From Serratia sp. AKBS12 (GTDB lineage: Bacteria; Pseudomonadota; Gammaproteobacteria; Enterobacterales; Enterobacteriaceae): a DNA stretch of 64,000 bases. The notes below the pieces were generated by a model. It was not told the origin of the DNA and did not search any database. It saw nothing but the letters and a program-made list of their open reading frames with translations. Each line of letters opens with the position of its first letter. The stretch's first letter is position 1. Below are positions 29,461-38,164 of this stretch, in pieces. Where the stretch lies: positions 744,001-808,000 of the forward strand of contig NZ_JANUSB010000015.1 in the NCBI RefSeq assembly GCF_024793895.1, written 5' to 3'. The translations under genes and the position numbers were made by a program.

Positions 29461-29970
29461 ATGCCAGCAACAATGATAAAAAAGCGGCCGTTGAGCCGCT
29501 ATCTGAAAGATTTCAAACACAGTCAGAGCCATTGCTCGCAATGTGGCAAGCAGCTGGATCGCATGGCGCTGGTGTTTCGCGGCAAGATAATCAATAAAGA
29601 AGCAATAGCGCGCATGGACCAGCCGATCGACGATCAGGTATGGCAAACCGTGCAGACCGAACTGACGGCGCTGTGCCGCTTTTGCAGCGAGATCTCCTGC
29701 AACAGCCAGCCGAGCTATTTCGATATCATGTCGTTCAAGCAGTATCTGTTCGAGCAGACCGAAATGAGCCACAGTACGGTGCGCGAATACGTGGTACGTC
29801 TGCGGCGGCTGGATGAAATGCTGGTGGCGCGCAACTACCCGGCAGACCAGTTTGTCAACGGCATCAGTCCTCAGCGTATCATTGACGATCTGCCTGGCGC
29901 GGCGCATAACAATTATCGTATCGCGCTGCGCAAGTACGATCAGTATCTCGCCTGGCAAAACCGCTATTAG
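29461..29970 (+). CDS. fliZ: FliZ, flagellar/RpoS-linked regulator
   Basis: The 169-residue protein (E. coli 183) contains KRPLSRYLKDFKHSQSHCSQC at the start and FKQYLFEQTEMSHSTVREYV with VRLRRL, the integrase-like SAM-domain helix by which FliZ binds DNA. FliZ promotes class 2 expression through FlhDC and antagonises RpoS-dependent genes. The C-terminus is about 14 residues shorter than in E. coli. It follows fliA by 33 bases; the ATG at 29461 is preferred over 29473 because of GGAT upstream. Confidence 0.93.
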   Translation: MPATMIKKRPLSRYLKDFKHSQSHCSQCGKQLDRMALVFRGKIINKEAIARMDQPIDDQVWQTVQTELTALCRFCSEISCNSQPSYFDIMSFKQYLFEQTEMSHSTVREYVVRLRRLDEMLVARNYPADQFVNGISPQRIIDDLPGAAHNNYRIALRKYDQYLAWQNRY

Positions 29971-29977
29971 CCCGTAG

Positions 29978-29995
29978 CCCCGGCGGTGGCCGGGG
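29978..29995 (+). terminator. GC-rich hairpin after fliZ
   Basis: CCCCGGC (29978-29984) pairs perfectly with GCCGGGG (29989-29995) over GGTG. It lies 8 bases after the fliZ stop. Only a weak T-run follows (TAAAACGCTTTT), so termination is probable rather than certain. dcyD then starts about 100 bases later. Confidence 0.6.
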
Positions 29996-30092
29996 TAAAA
30001 CGCTTTTCCCTATCGTTAATAAAGGTGAATATTGCAGCCACATCTGCTAAATCTAACGGTTATCCGTTGCTACTCACCTCCAGGGAGACGCT

Positions 30093-31079
30093 GTGAATCT
30101 AAAACAGCAATTGGCGCAGTTTCCGCGCCTCGACTTTGTTGGCTCCGCCACACCGCTTGAAAAGCTGTCTCGCCTTTCTGATTACCTTGGCCGCGAAATT
30201 TACATTAAACGTGACGACGTCACGCCGATGGCGATGGGCGGTAACAAGCTAAGAAAACTAGAGTTTTTAGCCGCAGACGCTTTGCGTCAGGGAGCCGATA
30301 CGCTGGTCACCGCCGGCGCCATCCAGTCCAATCACGTACGACAAACCGCCGCCGTGGCGGCAAAGCTTGGCTTGCATTGCGTCGCCTTGCTGGAAAACCC
30401 GATCGCCACCCAGGCAGAAAACTACCTGACCAACGGTAACCGCCTATTGCTGAATCTGTTCAATGTCGAGGTGCAGATGTGCGATGCGCTGGACGATCCG
30501 CAACGGCAGTTGGCCGATGTGGCGATACGGCTGGAAGCACAGGGATTTCGCCCTTATGTGGTGCCGGTCGGTGGCTCGAACGCGCTCGGGGCGCTGGGTT
30601 ATGTCCAATGCGCGCTGGAAATTGCCGAGCAGGCGCGCGAAGTCGCGTTCGGTTCGGTGGTGGTGGCCTCTGGCAGCGCCGGCACCCATGCCGGACTGGC
30701 GGTTGGCCTGCAACAGCTGCTGCCCGAATGCGAACTGGTTGGGGTCACCGTGTCGCGTAAAGCGCCAGAGCAATTGCCCAAGGTCGAGCAGATCCAGCAG
30801 GAATTAACTGCCCTGTTGCACGTTGGCGAACCTTCACCGATCGTGCTGTGGGATGACTATTTTGCACCACAGTACGGTATGCCGAACGATGAAGGCACGG
30901 CGGCGGTGCAACTGTTGGCGCAGCAGGAAGGGATTTTGCTTGATCCGGTGTATACCGGCAAGGCGATGGCCGGACTGATCGACGGCATTGCGCAGCAGCG
31001 TTACCGTAATGCAGGTCCGATTCTGTTCGTGCATACCGGTGGGGCGCCGGCGTTATTTGCATATCACCCGCACGTCTAG
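30093..31079 (+). CDS. dcyD: D-cysteine desulfhydrase
   Basis: The GTG start at 30093 follows AGGGAGACGCT and gives 328 residues, the E. coli DcyD length. The PLP-binding lysine is Lys52 in [39 protein letters not shown] and [17 protein letters not shown] line the cofactor site. It splits D-cysteine to pyruvate, sulfide and ammonia. The cystine transporter genes follow. In E. coli dcyD lies after tcyJ (fliY); here it lies before it, a small rearrangement. Confidence 0.95.
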   Translation: MNLKQQLAQFPRLDFVGSATPLEKLSRLSDYLGREIYIKRDDVTPMAMGGNKLRKLEFLAADALRQGADTLVTAGAIQSNHVRQTAAVAAKLGLHCVALLENPIATQAENYLTNGNRLLLNLFNVEVQMCDALDDPQRQLADVAIRLEAQGFRPYVVPVGGSNALGALGYVQCALEIAEQAREVAFGSVVVASGSAGTHAGLAVGLQQLLPECELVGVTVSRKAPEQLPKVEQIQQELTALLHVGEPSPIVLWDDYFAPQYGMPNDEGTAAVQLLAQQEGILLDPVYTGKAMAGLIDGIAQQRYRNAGPILFVHTGGAPALFAYHPHV

Positions 31080-31191
31080 TTATGTTATATAACTTTTTGA
31101 ACTATATTTATTAAGTAATATTCCTGCAAGAAGTCAGCCGAGTTGTTAGTGTGCTGATATCAAAAAAGATAACGCCAAACAAGGGGTATTT

Positions 31192-31992
31192 ATGATGTTT
31201 TCCAAAGTTCGACGCCAACTGCTTCTGGGTGTAATGGCGGTAACGCTCACCGCCGGTATCAATGCGCAAACCTTCGCCGCGCAAAATCTGCTGGATCAGG
31301 TCAAACAGCGCGGTACGCTGATCGTCGGTTTGGAAGGGACCTATCCGCCGTTCAGTTTCCAGGGTGAAGACGGCAAACTGACCGGTTTCGAAGTCGACTT
31401 CGCCAACGCTCTGGCACAGCACCTGGGCGTGAAAGCCAAGCTGAATCCGACCAAATGGGACGGCATGCTGGCCTCGTTGGAATCCAAGCGCATTGACGTG
31501 GTGATCAACCAGGTGACCATTTCCGATGAGCGTAAGAAAAAATACGATTTCTCTACCCCCTATACCGTTTCCGGCATTCAGGCGCTGGTGAAAAAAGGCA
31601 ACGAAGCCAGCATCACCAAGCCGCAAGATCTGCAAGGCAAAAAGGTCGGCGTCGGCCTGGGTACCAACTATGAGCAATGGCTGCGCGAAAACGTGCAGGG
31701 CGTTGACGTACGCACCTACGATGACGACCCGACCAAATACCAGGATCTGCGCGTTGGCCGCATCAATGCCATTCTGGTCGATCGTCTGGCGGCGCTTGAT
31801 CTGGTGAAGAAAACCGGTGATACGCTGGCGGTGGCCGGCCCGGCGTTCTCGCGTCAGGAATCGGGCGTAGCGCTGCGCAAAAACAACCCTGAACTGCTGA
31901 AAGCTGTCGATCAGGCGATCGCCAAGATGCAACAAGACGGTACTCTGGCAAAAATTTCTGATAAGTGGTTTGGCGCGGACGTAACTAAATAA
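31192..31992 (+). CDS. tcyJ: Cystine-binding periplasmic protein TcyJ (FliY)
   Basis: The 266-residue protein has a Sec signal peptide ending near INAQTFAA and a family 3 solute-binding fold with GTLIVGLEGTYPPFSFQGEDG, DVVINQVTISDERKKKYDFS and KYQDLRVGRINAILVDRLAA. These match E. coli FliY/TcyJ closely. It delivers L-cystine and related amino acids to TcyLN. The start could be 31192 or the adjacent ATG at 31195. Its TAA overlaps the tcyL ATG by one base. Confidence 0.97.
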   Translation: MMFSKVRRQLLLGVMAVTLTAGINAQTFAAQNLLDQVKQRGTLIVGLEGTYPPFSFQGEDGKLTGFEVDFANALAQHLGVKAKLNPTKWDGMLASLESKRIDVVINQVTISDERKKKYDFSTPYTVSGIQALVKKGNEASITKPQDLQGKKVGVGLGTNYEQWLRENVQGVDVRTYDDDPTKYQDLRVGRINAILVDRLAALDLVKKTGDTLAVAGPAFSRQESGVALRKNNPELLKAVDQAIAKMQQDGTLAKISDKWFGADVTK

Positions 31993-32654
31993 TGCAAGAA
32001 AGTATTCAACTGGCGCTGGACTCAGCGCCATTTTTATTGAAAGGCGCCATACTTACCCTCCAGCTCAGTCTGGGGGGGATGGCGTTGGGGCTGGTGTTGG
32101 GCTTCGTATTGGCGCTGATGCGCCTTTCGCGTTTTTGGCCGCTGTCATGGCTGTCGCGTATCTACGTGTCGCTGTTTCGCGGTACGCCGCTGATAGCCCA
32201 ACTGTTCATGATCTACTACGGTCTGCCACAGTTCGGCATTGAGCTGGATCCGTTCCCGGCGGCGCTGATCGGCCTGTCGCTCAACACCGCGGCCTACACC
32301 TCCGAAACGCTGCGCGCGGCGATTGCCTCGATCGACAAAGGGCAGTGGGAGGCCGCCGCCAGTATCGGCATGACGCCGTGGCAAACCCTGCGGCGGGTGA
32401 TCCTGCCGCAGGCGGCGCGTACCGCCTTGCCGCCGTTGGGCAACAGCTTTATCGGCCTGGTGAAGGACACCTCGCTGGCGGCGACCATTCAGGTACCGGA
32501 GCTGTTCCGTCAGGCACAGTTGATCACCTCGCGTACGCTGGAAGTTTTCACCATGTATCTGGCGGCCTCGCTGATTTACTGGGTGATGGCGACGCTGCTT
32601 TCCGCGCTGCAAAACCGCCTGGAAGCGCATGTAAACCGTCAGGATAAGGAATAA
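31992..32654 (+). CDS. tcyL: Cystine ABC transporter permease TcyL
   Basis: The 220-residue inner-membrane protein belongs to the HisM/GlnP permease family: PFLLKGAILTLQLSLGGMALGL at the start, YVSLFRGTPLIAQLFMIYYG, and the EAA loop EAAASIGMTPWQTLRRVILPQ that contacts the ATPase. About five transmembrane helices are visible. It forms the membrane pore with TcyJ and TcyN. It is translationally coupled to tcyJ (TAATG). Confidence 0.96.
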   Translation: MQESIQLALDSAPFLLKGAILTLQLSLGGMALGLVLGFVLALMRLSRFWPLSWLSRIYVSLFRGTPLIAQLFMIYYGLPQFGIELDPFPAALIGLSLNTAAYTSETLRAAIASIDKGQWEAAASIGMTPWQTLRRVILPQAARTALPPLGNSFIGLVKDTSLAATIQVPELFRQAQLITSRTLEVFTMYLAASLIYWVMATLLSALQNRLEAHVNRQDKE

Positions 32655-32657
32655 CGC

Positions 32658-33410
32658 ATGAGTGCCATCGAAGTGAAAGGCCTGGTCAAACAGTTTAACG
32701 GCCAGACGGTACTGCACGGTATTGACCTTGAAGTGAATGCTGGCGAAGTGGTGGCGATTATCGGGCCGAGCGGTTCGGGCAAAACCACGCTGTTGCGCAG
32801 TATCAACCTGCTGGAGGTCCCGGATGCAGGTACCATCCGCGTCGGCGATATCCAGATTGACGGTGCGCGCTCGCTAGGCAAGCAAAAAAACCAGGTGCGC
32901 GAGCTGCGTCAGCAGGTAGGTTTTGTCTTTCAGAGCTTTAACCTGTTTCCGCACCGTTCGGTGCTGGAAAACATCATTGAGGGGCCGGTGATCGTCAAGG
33001 GTGAAGAGCGCGGCGCGGCGGAACAACGTGCCCGCGCATTGTTGGCGAAGGTAGGGCTGAACGGCAAGGAAACGGCCTATCCGAAGCGTTTGTCCGGCGG
33101 GCAGCAGCAGCGCGTGGCGATTGCGCGCGCCTTGGCGATGCAGCCGCAGGTGATTCTGTTTGATGAACCGACCTCGGCTCTTGACCCGGAACTGGTTGGT
33201 GAGGTGCTGAATACCATTCGGGCGCTGGCGGAAGAAAAGCGCACCATGGTGATTGTCACCCATGAAATGAGCTTCGCCCGCGACGTCGCCGACCGGGCGA
33301 TCTTTATGGATCACGGCCGCATCGTTGAGCAAGGGCCGGCCAGAGAGCTGTTCACCCATCCGCAGCATCAACGTACCCAGCAGTTCCTCGACAAATTCCT
33401 CAATCAGTGA
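32658..33410 (+). CDS. tcyN: Cystine ABC transporter ATP-binding protein TcyN
   Basis: The 250-residue ABC ATPase has Walker A GPSGSGKT at residues 36-43, the signature LSGGQQQRVAIARALAM, Walker B VILFDEPTSALDP and the switch His in VIVTHEMSFARDVADR. It powers cystine import through TcyL. Three bases separate it from tcyL. About 160 bases with no clear gene follow before the putA terminator. Confidence 0.97.
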   Translation: MSAIEVKGLVKQFNGQTVLHGIDLEVNAGEVVAIIGPSGSGKTTLLRSINLLEVPDAGTIRVGDIQIDGARSLGKQKNQVRELRQQVGFVFQSFNLFPHRSVLENIIEGPVIVKGEERGAAEQRARALLAKVGLNGKETAYPKRLSGGQQQRVAIARALAMQPQVILFDEPTSALDPELVGEVLNTIRALAEEKRTMVIVTHEMSFARDVADRAIFMDHGRIVEQGPARELFTHPQHQRTQQFLDKFLNQ

Positions 33411-33565
33411 TGGCGGCCTAGCCGACAAGGGGCGATGCCGGCTGGCTCGTCCCATACGCTGAACATCACACACGCCTATTGAACTTAATGGCCCGCCAGG
33501 TGGTCAGGCTATCGCTCGCGCTACCGGGCCGTCGCGTTGCGTCGAGCCTCGTCGCCGTTGCCGAT

Positions 33566-33598
33566 AAAAAATGCCGCCCGGGGTTAACCGGGCGGCAT
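33566..33598 (-). terminator. Rho-independent terminator of putA
   Basis: The arms are ATGCCGCCCGG (33571-33581) and CCGGGCGGCAT (33588-33598), perfect over an 11-bp stem. On the - strand the hairpin is followed by a T-run (33571-33566). It lies 45 bases after the putA stop. There is no T-run on the + strand, although the hairpin could also affect the end of the tcy transcript. Confidence 0.88.
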
Positions 33599-33642
33599 GT
33601 CGTGCAATGCGTCATCATCGCAGCCTGGGCTGCAAACGCAGT

Positions 33643-36600
33643 CTAGCCGATTGACATCAGGCTGGCGTTGCCACCGGCCGCGGCGGTGTTGACGCTCAAC
33701 GAGCGTTCCACCAGCAGGCGTTCCAGCAGGATATTGGTTTCGCCGCGCGCGAAGCCCTGCACCGAGACAATGGCACCGCCGCGCTGGGCAATCTGTTCGC
33801 ACAGGGTGCGCAACTGATCGGCATCACCATGGTAGATGGCCGCGTCAAATTCCAGCTTGTCGTTCTGCCAGTCCTTGCTAAAGCGGATGCATGCCTGGAC
33901 TTCGGCCGGCAGGCGGCGATACAGCGTGCGTTGCAGCTCGGTATCGGCCCACAGCGCCTGACTGCCTACCGCCAGCACCGCCGCCAACTGCGTCAGCGCA
34001 TCGGCCTCATTGTCAGCCAGGCACAGCACGCGTTCACGCGGCAGCAGGGCGTAGGTATTGCGCTCGCCGGTCGGGCCTGGCAGTGGGCGTACGGTACCGC
34101 CCTGGCCAAGCTCGGCATAACGTTGCGCCAGCGTTGCCAGATCGCGCAGGTTTTCCGCCGTTGCCCATTTTTCCAGTGCCTGATGCGGCATCAGCAACGC
34201 CGGGCGCGCGGTGGCTTCCAGCGGCCGTTCGGCGTCCTGACGGTTCAGCGTACGCTGCACCGCATCCTCTGGACGGTGCGCCAGCAGGCGGTAGAGATAC
34301 AGCGGACCACCGGCCTTTGGCCCGGTACCGGACAGACCTTCGCCACCGAACGGTTGCACGCCGACCACTGCGCCGACCATATTGCGGTTCACGTACAGGT
34401 TGCCCACTTTGGCACGCTCGGTAACGCGTGCGATGGTTTCGTCAATACGGGTGTGAATGCCCAACGTCAGGCCATAGCCGGCAGCGTTGATCTGATCGAC
34501 CAGCGCTTCCAGGTTGGCACGCTGGAAGCGCACCACGTGCAGCACCGGGCCAAAGATCTCTTTTTGCAGCTCGTCAAAGCTCTCCAGTTCGATTAGCGTC
34601 GGTTTGATAAAGGTGCCGCGTGGCCACTCTTTTTCGTCCTGCGCGTTGCTTTGCGCGGCCTGATACACTTTGCGGCCCTTGGCGCGCATTGCCTGAATAT
34701 GACGTTCAATGCCGGTTTTGGCGTCGGCATCGATCACCGGGCCAATGTCGGTCGACAGACGCTCGGGGTTGCCCATGCGGCATTCGGCCATTGCGCCACG
34801 CAGCATCTGCAAGGTGTGTTCCGCCACGTCTTCCTGAATGCACAGGATGCGCAGCGCGGAACAGCGCTGCCCGGCGCTGTCGAAGGCCGACGCCACCACG
34901 TCGGTCACTACCTGCTCGGTCAGCGCCGACGAGTCGACGATCATGGCGTTCAGACCCCCGGTCTCAGCGATCAGCGGCGTTGGACGACCCTGCGGATCCA
35001 GACGACCGGCGATACTGCGTTGCAGAATGCCTGCCACGTCGGTCGAGCCGGTGAACATCACGCCGCGTACCCGCGCATCGTTGACCAGCCGAGCGCCAAC
35101 CGATTCACCCTGGCCGGGCAGCAATTGCAGCACCCCTTGCGGAATGCCGGCTTCCAGCAGAATGCGCACCGCCTGCGCCGCCACCAGCGGAGTCTGTTCG
35201 GCCGGTTTCGCCAGTACGCTGTTACCGGCCGCCAGCGCGGCGGCAATCTGACCGGTGAAAATCGCCAGCGGGAAGTTCCACGGGCTGATGCACACCACCG
35301 GGCCGAGTGGGCGATGGCTGTCGTTGGCGAAGTCGTCGCGCACCTGGCCGGCGTAGTAATGCAGGAAATCAACCGCTTCGCGCACTTCGGCGATGGCGTT
35401 ATTAAAGGTTTTGCCGGCTTCGCGCACCAGTATGCCCAGCAGGTTTTGCAACTGACTTTCCATTAGCTCGGCGGCGCGCTCCAGCACTGCGGCGCGCTGT
35501 TCCGGCGGGGTGGCGAACCAGATTGGCCCGGCGGCAGCGGCGGCGTCCAATGCACGGCTGACTTCGTCTTCTGTGGCTTCACGCACATGGCCGACGATGT
35601 CGCTCGGCTCGGCCGGGTTGATCACCGGCTGTTCGACGCCCTGATCCAGTTCGGCATCAATGATCGGTTCGGCACGCCATTGCTGAGCGGCGCTGGTGAG
35701 TAGCGCGCTGGAAAGCGAAGCCAGGCGCTGTTCGTTTGACAGGTCCAGCCCGCTGGAATTAACGCGCTTCTCGCCGTACAGTTCACGCGGCAGCGGAATG
35801 CGCGGGTGCGGCAGGCCAAGCTGGCCTTCGGTAGCAGCCAGCGCTTCGACCGCCAGCACCGGGTCGGCCACCAGCTCGTCCAGCGGCAGCGTGGCGTCGG
35901 CAATGCGGTTGACGAACGAGGTATTGGCGCCGTTTTCCAGCAGGCGGCGCACCAGATAGGCCAGCAGCGTTTCGTGGGTGCCCACCGGTGCGTAAATGCG
36001 GCATGGCCGGTTCAGTTTGCCGTCCGCCACTTTGCCCACGACCTGTTCATACAGCGGTTCGCCCATGCCGTGCAGGCACTGGAACTCGTATTGTCCCGGG
36101 TAATAGTTATTGCCCGCCATATGGTAGATGGCGCTCAGGGTGTGGGCGTTGTGGGTGGCGAACTGCGGATAAATCAGGTTCGGCACCGACAGCAGTTTGC
36201 GCGCGCAGGCCAGATACGAGACGTCGGTATACACTTTGCGGGTGTACACCGGGTAGCCTTCCAGCCCGTCAACCTGCGCACGTTTGATTTCGCTGTCCCA
36301 GTAGGCGCCTTTCACCAGGCGAATCATCAGGCGCCGACGGCTGCGCTGCGCCATGTCGATGACCGCGTCAATGGCAAACGGACAACGCTTCTGATAGGCC
36401 TGGATCACGAAACCGATGCCGTTCCAGCCGGCCAGTTGCGGTTCGAAGCACAGTTTTTCCAGCAGATCGAGCGAGATCTCCAGACGATCCGCTTCTTCGG
36501 CGTCAATATTGATGCCGATGTCATATTGGCGTGCTTGCAGCGTCAGCGACAGCAGGCGAGGATACAGCTCTTCCATTACCCGATCGTACTGCGCGCGGCT

Positions 36601-37614
36601 GTAACGCGGGTGCAGCGCGGACAGCTTGATGGAAATGCCGGGGCCTTCATAGATGCCACGGCCGTTGGAGGCTTTGCCGATAGCGTGGATGGCCTGCTGA
36701 TAGGACACCAGATAGGCCTGCGCGTCGGCTTCGGTCAGCGCGGCTTCTCCCAGCATGTCGTAAGAGTAGCGGAAACCCTTGTCTTCCAGCTTGCGCGCGT
36801 TGGCCAGCGCTTCGGCGATGGTTTCGCCGGTAACGAACTGCTCGCCCATCAGGCGCATCGCCATATCCACGCCTTTACGGATCAGCGGTTCACCGCTCTT
36901 GCCGATAATGCGGTTCAGCGAGCGCGACAGATTGGCTTCATTATGGGTGGAAACCAGCTTGCCGGTGAACAGCAGACCCCAGGTAGCGGCGTTGACGAAC
37001 AGCGAAGGGCTGCGACCCAGGTGCGAATGCCAGTTACCGTTGCTGATTTTGTCACGGATCAGCGCGTCGCGGGTCGGTTTGTCGGGAATACGCAACAACG
37101 CCTCCGCCAGACACATCAACGCCACGCCTTCCTGCGACGACAGCGAGAACTCTTGCAGCAGGCCTTGCACCATACCGGCGCGTCCATGTGCACTCTTTTG
37201 GTTGCGCAGCTTCTCGGCGATGCCATAGGCCATCTTGTGCGTGGCCTGTGCAAGATCGGCGGGTAAACGCGCCTGTTCGAGCAACATCGGCACTACTTCG
37301 CTCTCCGGACGACGATAGGCGGCGGTAATGGCGGCGCGATTGACCGACTGCGGCAGAATTTGTTCTGCAAAATCAAGGAACGGCTGGTGTGACTCTTCCT
37401 GCGGTTGCGGCATAATGTCGTCCGCGTCACTTTGGTTGGCGGCAGCCAGTGCTGGAATTTCGGGAATCTCGGAGCCGCTTTCAAGGCGTTCAAGGTAATT
37501 AAAAATGGCTTGCTTGATCAGCCAGTGCGGGGTGCGATCGATACGCTGTGCCGCGCTTTTGATGCGATCGCGTGTTGCCTCGTCAAGTTTCACGCCCATT
37601 GTGGTAGTGCCCAT
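33643..37614 (-). CDS. putA: PutA, trifunctional proline dehydrogenase / P5C dehydrogenase / repressor
   Basis: The 1323-residue protein (E. coli 1320) has an N-terminal ribbon-helix-helix DNA-binding domain (residues 1-47, MGVKLDEATRDRIKSAAQRI). A FAD proline dehydrogenase barrel follows at about 250-570 (YFGIKLSALHPR-like: GISIKLSALHPRYSRAQYDR, RLVKGAYWDSEIKRAQ). The aldehyde dehydrogenase at about 650-1120 has Glu in AETGGLNAMIVD and the catalytic Cys in SAGQRCSALRIL. It oxidises proline to glutamate at the membrane and, without proline, represses putA and putP. The divergent putP lies upstream. Confidence 0.98.
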   Translation of the reverse strand: MGTTTMGVKLDEATRDRIKSAAQRIDRTPHWLIKQAIFNYLERLESGSEIPEIPALAAANQSDADDIMPQPQEESHQPFLDFAEQILPQSVNRAAITAAYRRPESEVVPMLLEQARLPADLAQATHKMAYGIAEKLRNQKSAHGRAGMVQGLLQEFSLSSQEGVALMCLAEALLRIPDKPTRDALIRDKISNGNWHSHLGRSPSLFVNAATWGLLFTGKLVSTHNEANLSRSLNRIIGKSGEPLIRKGVDMAMRLMGEQFVTGETIAEALANARKLEDKGFRYSYDMLGEAALTEADAQAYLVSYQQAIHAIGKASNGRGIYEGPGISIKLSALHPRYSRAQYDRVMEELYPRLLSLTLQARQYDIGINIDAEEADRLEISLDLLEKLCFEPQLAGWNGIGFVIQAYQKRCPFAIDAVIDMAQRSRRRLMIRLVKGAYWDSEIKRAQVDGLEGYPVYTRKVYTDVSYLACARKLLSVPNLIYPQFATHNAHTLSAIYHMAGNNYYPGQYEFQCLHGMGEPLYEQVVGKVADGKLNRPCRIYAPVGTHETLLAYLVRRLLENGANTSFVNRIADATLPLDELVADPVLAVEALAATEGQLGLPHPRIPLPRELYGEKRVNSSGLDLSNEQRLASLSSALLTSAAQQWRAEPIIDAELDQGVEQPVINPAEPSDIVGHVREATEDEVSRALDAAAAAGPIWFATPPEQRAAVLERAAELMESQLQNLLGILVREAGKTFNNAIAEVREAVDFLHYYAGQVRDDFANDSHRPLGPVVCISPWNFPLAIFTGQIAAALAAGNSVLAKPAEQTPLVAAQAVRILLEAGIPQGVLQLLPGQGESVGARLVNDARVRGVMFTGSTDVAGILQRSIAGRLDPQGRPTPLIAETGGLNAMIVDSSALTEQVVTDVVASAFDSAGQRCSALRILCIQEDVAEHTLQMLRGAMAECRMGNPERLSTDIGPVIDADAKTGIERHIQAMRAKGRKVYQAAQSNAQDEKEWPRGTFIKPTLIELESFDELQKEIFGPVLHVVRFQRANLEALVDQINAAGYGLTLGIHTRIDETIARVTERAKVGNLYVNRNMVGAVVGVQPFGGEGLSGTGPKAGGPLYLYRLLAHRPEDAVQRTLNRQDAERPLEATARPALLMPHQALEKWATAENLRDLATLAQRYAELGQGGTVRPLPGPTGERNTYALLPRERVLCLADNEADALTQLAAVLAVGSQALWADTELQRTLYRRLPAEVQACIRFSKDWQNDKLEFDAAIYHGDADQLRTLCEQIAQRGGAIVSVQGFARGETNILLERLLVERSLSVNTAAAGGNASLMSIG

Positions 37615-37638
37615 GCCAATCCAACTCCTGTGTGTTTA

Positions 37639-37697
37639 GAACCTATCCCATCAGGCTATTCAATTACCGGGCCAGCTTAGCCTGTTGGGATAGGTTC
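37639..37697. repeat. Long imperfect inverted repeat in the putA leader
   Basis: GAACCTATCCCA (37639-37650) pairs perfectly with TGGGATAGGTTC (37686-37697). After one mismatch, CAGGCTA (37652-37658) pairs with TAGCCTG (37678-37684), giving about 19 paired bases over a 19-base loop. It lies 25 bases upstream of the putA ATG, so it may fall in the putA transcript, or it may be a small repetitive element. There is no T-run. Confidence 0.7.
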
Positions 37698-37742
37698 GTG
37701 AGATGTGTTGTGTGTGTCTTGAATGCTGACAATATCCTGCAT

Positions 37743-37760
37743 GTTGCAACTTTGTGCAAC
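37743..37760. promoter_or_regulatory. PutA operator cluster in the putA-putP region
   Basis: GTTGCA occurs at 37743-37748, as the palindrome GTTGCAAC (37743-37750), and again inverted as TGCAAC at 37755-37760. GTTGCA is the known recognition core of the PutA ribbon-helix-helix domain in E. coli. The rest of the 550-base putA-putP gap shows no further exact copy that I found. PutA without proline should bind here and repress one or both genes. Confidence 0.65.
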
Positions 37761-38164
37761 CTTGTTAAATCAGGCCGGTGAGTGAAATGTGAGACACCTC
37801 GATTTTTTAACACCGCAGAGCGGCACGATTCTTGCTGCATAACTCAGGTGATAACCAGTGCAGCCGTCAGTGGCGGGGAAATAGGCGCTTGGAACGGAGG
37901 TGCTACCGGATTGGCGGGGTGCGAGTACAACCCGCAGGGCGGTTAAATGTGACGCAGGGTAAACTTTGTGTAACTTTGTTGTTAAAAGTGTTGTTGATTT
38001 CGGAAAGGGTCATCTAGGATAGCCAACGGTTTCGTATTACCAGGCAGAAACTATTTTACCCGCAGCACATGCGCATACCGCCTCGTTCCGGCGGTTTGGC
38101 AAATGATGATACATCGCGATTCTGCGCAAAAAGCGTGGAGCGAATAATAATGAGTGGAGAGTTT

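Noticed and set aside
35806-37266. 486-codon + strand frame opposite putA
   Set aside because: Shadow of the long GC-rich putA gene, with no ribosome site and no family pattern.
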